Shown here in pieces: positions 63,757 to 64,000 of a stretch of 64,000 bases of DNA (position 1 is the first letter of the stretch; each line of letters begins with the position of its first letter). The DNA lies in the NCBI GenBank assembly GCA_017480345.1, contig JAFVAU010000002.1, positions 1 to 64,000 of the forward strand, in the 5' to 3' direction. Under the pieces are notes generated by a model that was not told the origin of the DNA, did not search any database, and was given only the letters and a program-made list of their open reading frames with translations. Made by a program: the position numbers and the translations under genes. The stretch comes from Bacteroidales bacterium. GTDB taxonomy: Bacteria > Bacteroidota > Bacteroidia > Bacteroidales > UBA932.

Positions 63757-64000
63757 TGAAGGATTTTCTGAAGCTGATGAGGCAGTACGCCTCGCCCTAC
63801 AAGGGCCATCTGGCGGGCGCCGTGGTGCTCAATATCCTGAGCGCCGTGTTCAACATTTTCTCCTTCGCCGTGCTGGTTCCGTTGCTGGACATCCTTTTCA
63901 AGGTGGACAAGACGGTGTATGAATTCATCCCCTGGGACACCAAGATGGATTTCCAGGAGAAGCTGTTCAACAACCTGTACTATTACGTATCGGCCTTTAC
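63756..64000 (+). CDS. ABC exporter, membrane-domain start (runs off window)
   Basis: The first 81 residues of an ABC transporter fusion protein: DFLKLMRQYASPYKGHLAGAV, a first membrane helix (VLNILSAVFNIFSFAVLVPLL) and a periplasmic loop ending in the second helix. This layout is typical of MsbA-like lipid or multidrug exporters in Bacteroidetes; the ATPase domain lies outside. Overlaps the argS stop by one base. Confidence 0.8.
   Translation, partial: MKDFLKLMRQYASPYKGHLAGAVVLNILSAVFNIFSFAVLVPLLDILFKVDKTVYEFIPWDTKMDFQEKLFNNLYYYVSAF

Overview
The window is a 64 kb piece of a moderately high-GC Bacteroidales chromosome, probably from a gut-associated lineage. Evidence: promoters of the Bacteroidetes type (TANNTTTG about 7 bases before the transcript start), few Shine-Dalgarno sites, a 286-residue primary sigma factor of the Bacteroidetes type, the DUF4492-cydA-cydB arrangement, DUF3078 and DUF4293 proteins, an Hc1-like histone, eukaryote-type ProRS, and lipoprotein-rich carbohydrate operons. 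I cannot place it below order; Rikenellaceae-like or an uncultured relative is only a guess.

Layout. 1-2242: edge of an IS3-type element, a 37-codon ORF it abuts, two poorly characterised proteins and an Hc1-like DNA-binding protein. 2377-3825: M19 dipeptidase. 3822-9037 (minus): operon mazG, CoA-transferase, DUF4492, cydA, cydB, and a collapsed gltS. 9160-10112: a REP-associated tyrosine transposase (RAYT) with a pair of palindromic repeats at its 3' end. 10172-19195: prfA, queF, fabF, murQ, a membrane/divisome run ending in a DivIC/FtsB protein, then folP, a DoxX-like protein and tmk. 19239-23158: GH43, a Fic protein and GH29. 23346-27768: rimP-nusA-infB. 27763-36429 (minus): gpmI-lpxD-lpxC-lpxA-WbqC, tilS, an outer-membrane protein and proS. 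36579-41448: a low-complexity lipoprotein, a FadL-like porin and dnaK. 41529-49397 (minus): an AAA/PD-(D/E)XK protein, fba, a three-gene cassette resembling the bile-acid/steroid 5-alpha/5-beta-reductase and hydroxysteroid dehydrogenase cluster, trpS, gmk and nadD. 49457-52891: BtuB/BtuF-like uptake genes and a TonB-C lipoprotein. 52960-57281 (minus): a four-gene operon matching the 3-keto-glycoside pathway. 57334-64000: exonuclease, dnaN, HtrA, rpoD, argS and the start of an ABC exporter.

Two genome-scale signals stand out. First, palindromic insertion elements of about 57-166 bp with long inverted-repeat arms sit between genes and also inside essential genes (folP, infB, tilS, and a WbqC-family gene) without breaking the frame; three share an internal GTCGC-NNN-GCGAC hairpin. 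Second, the 7-mer ATCGGCC occurs about 115 times over both orientations (my hand count), roughly nine times a base-composition expectation, and Ser-Ala dipeptides are repeatedly spelled NNA-TCG-GCC. The function of this word is unknown to me.
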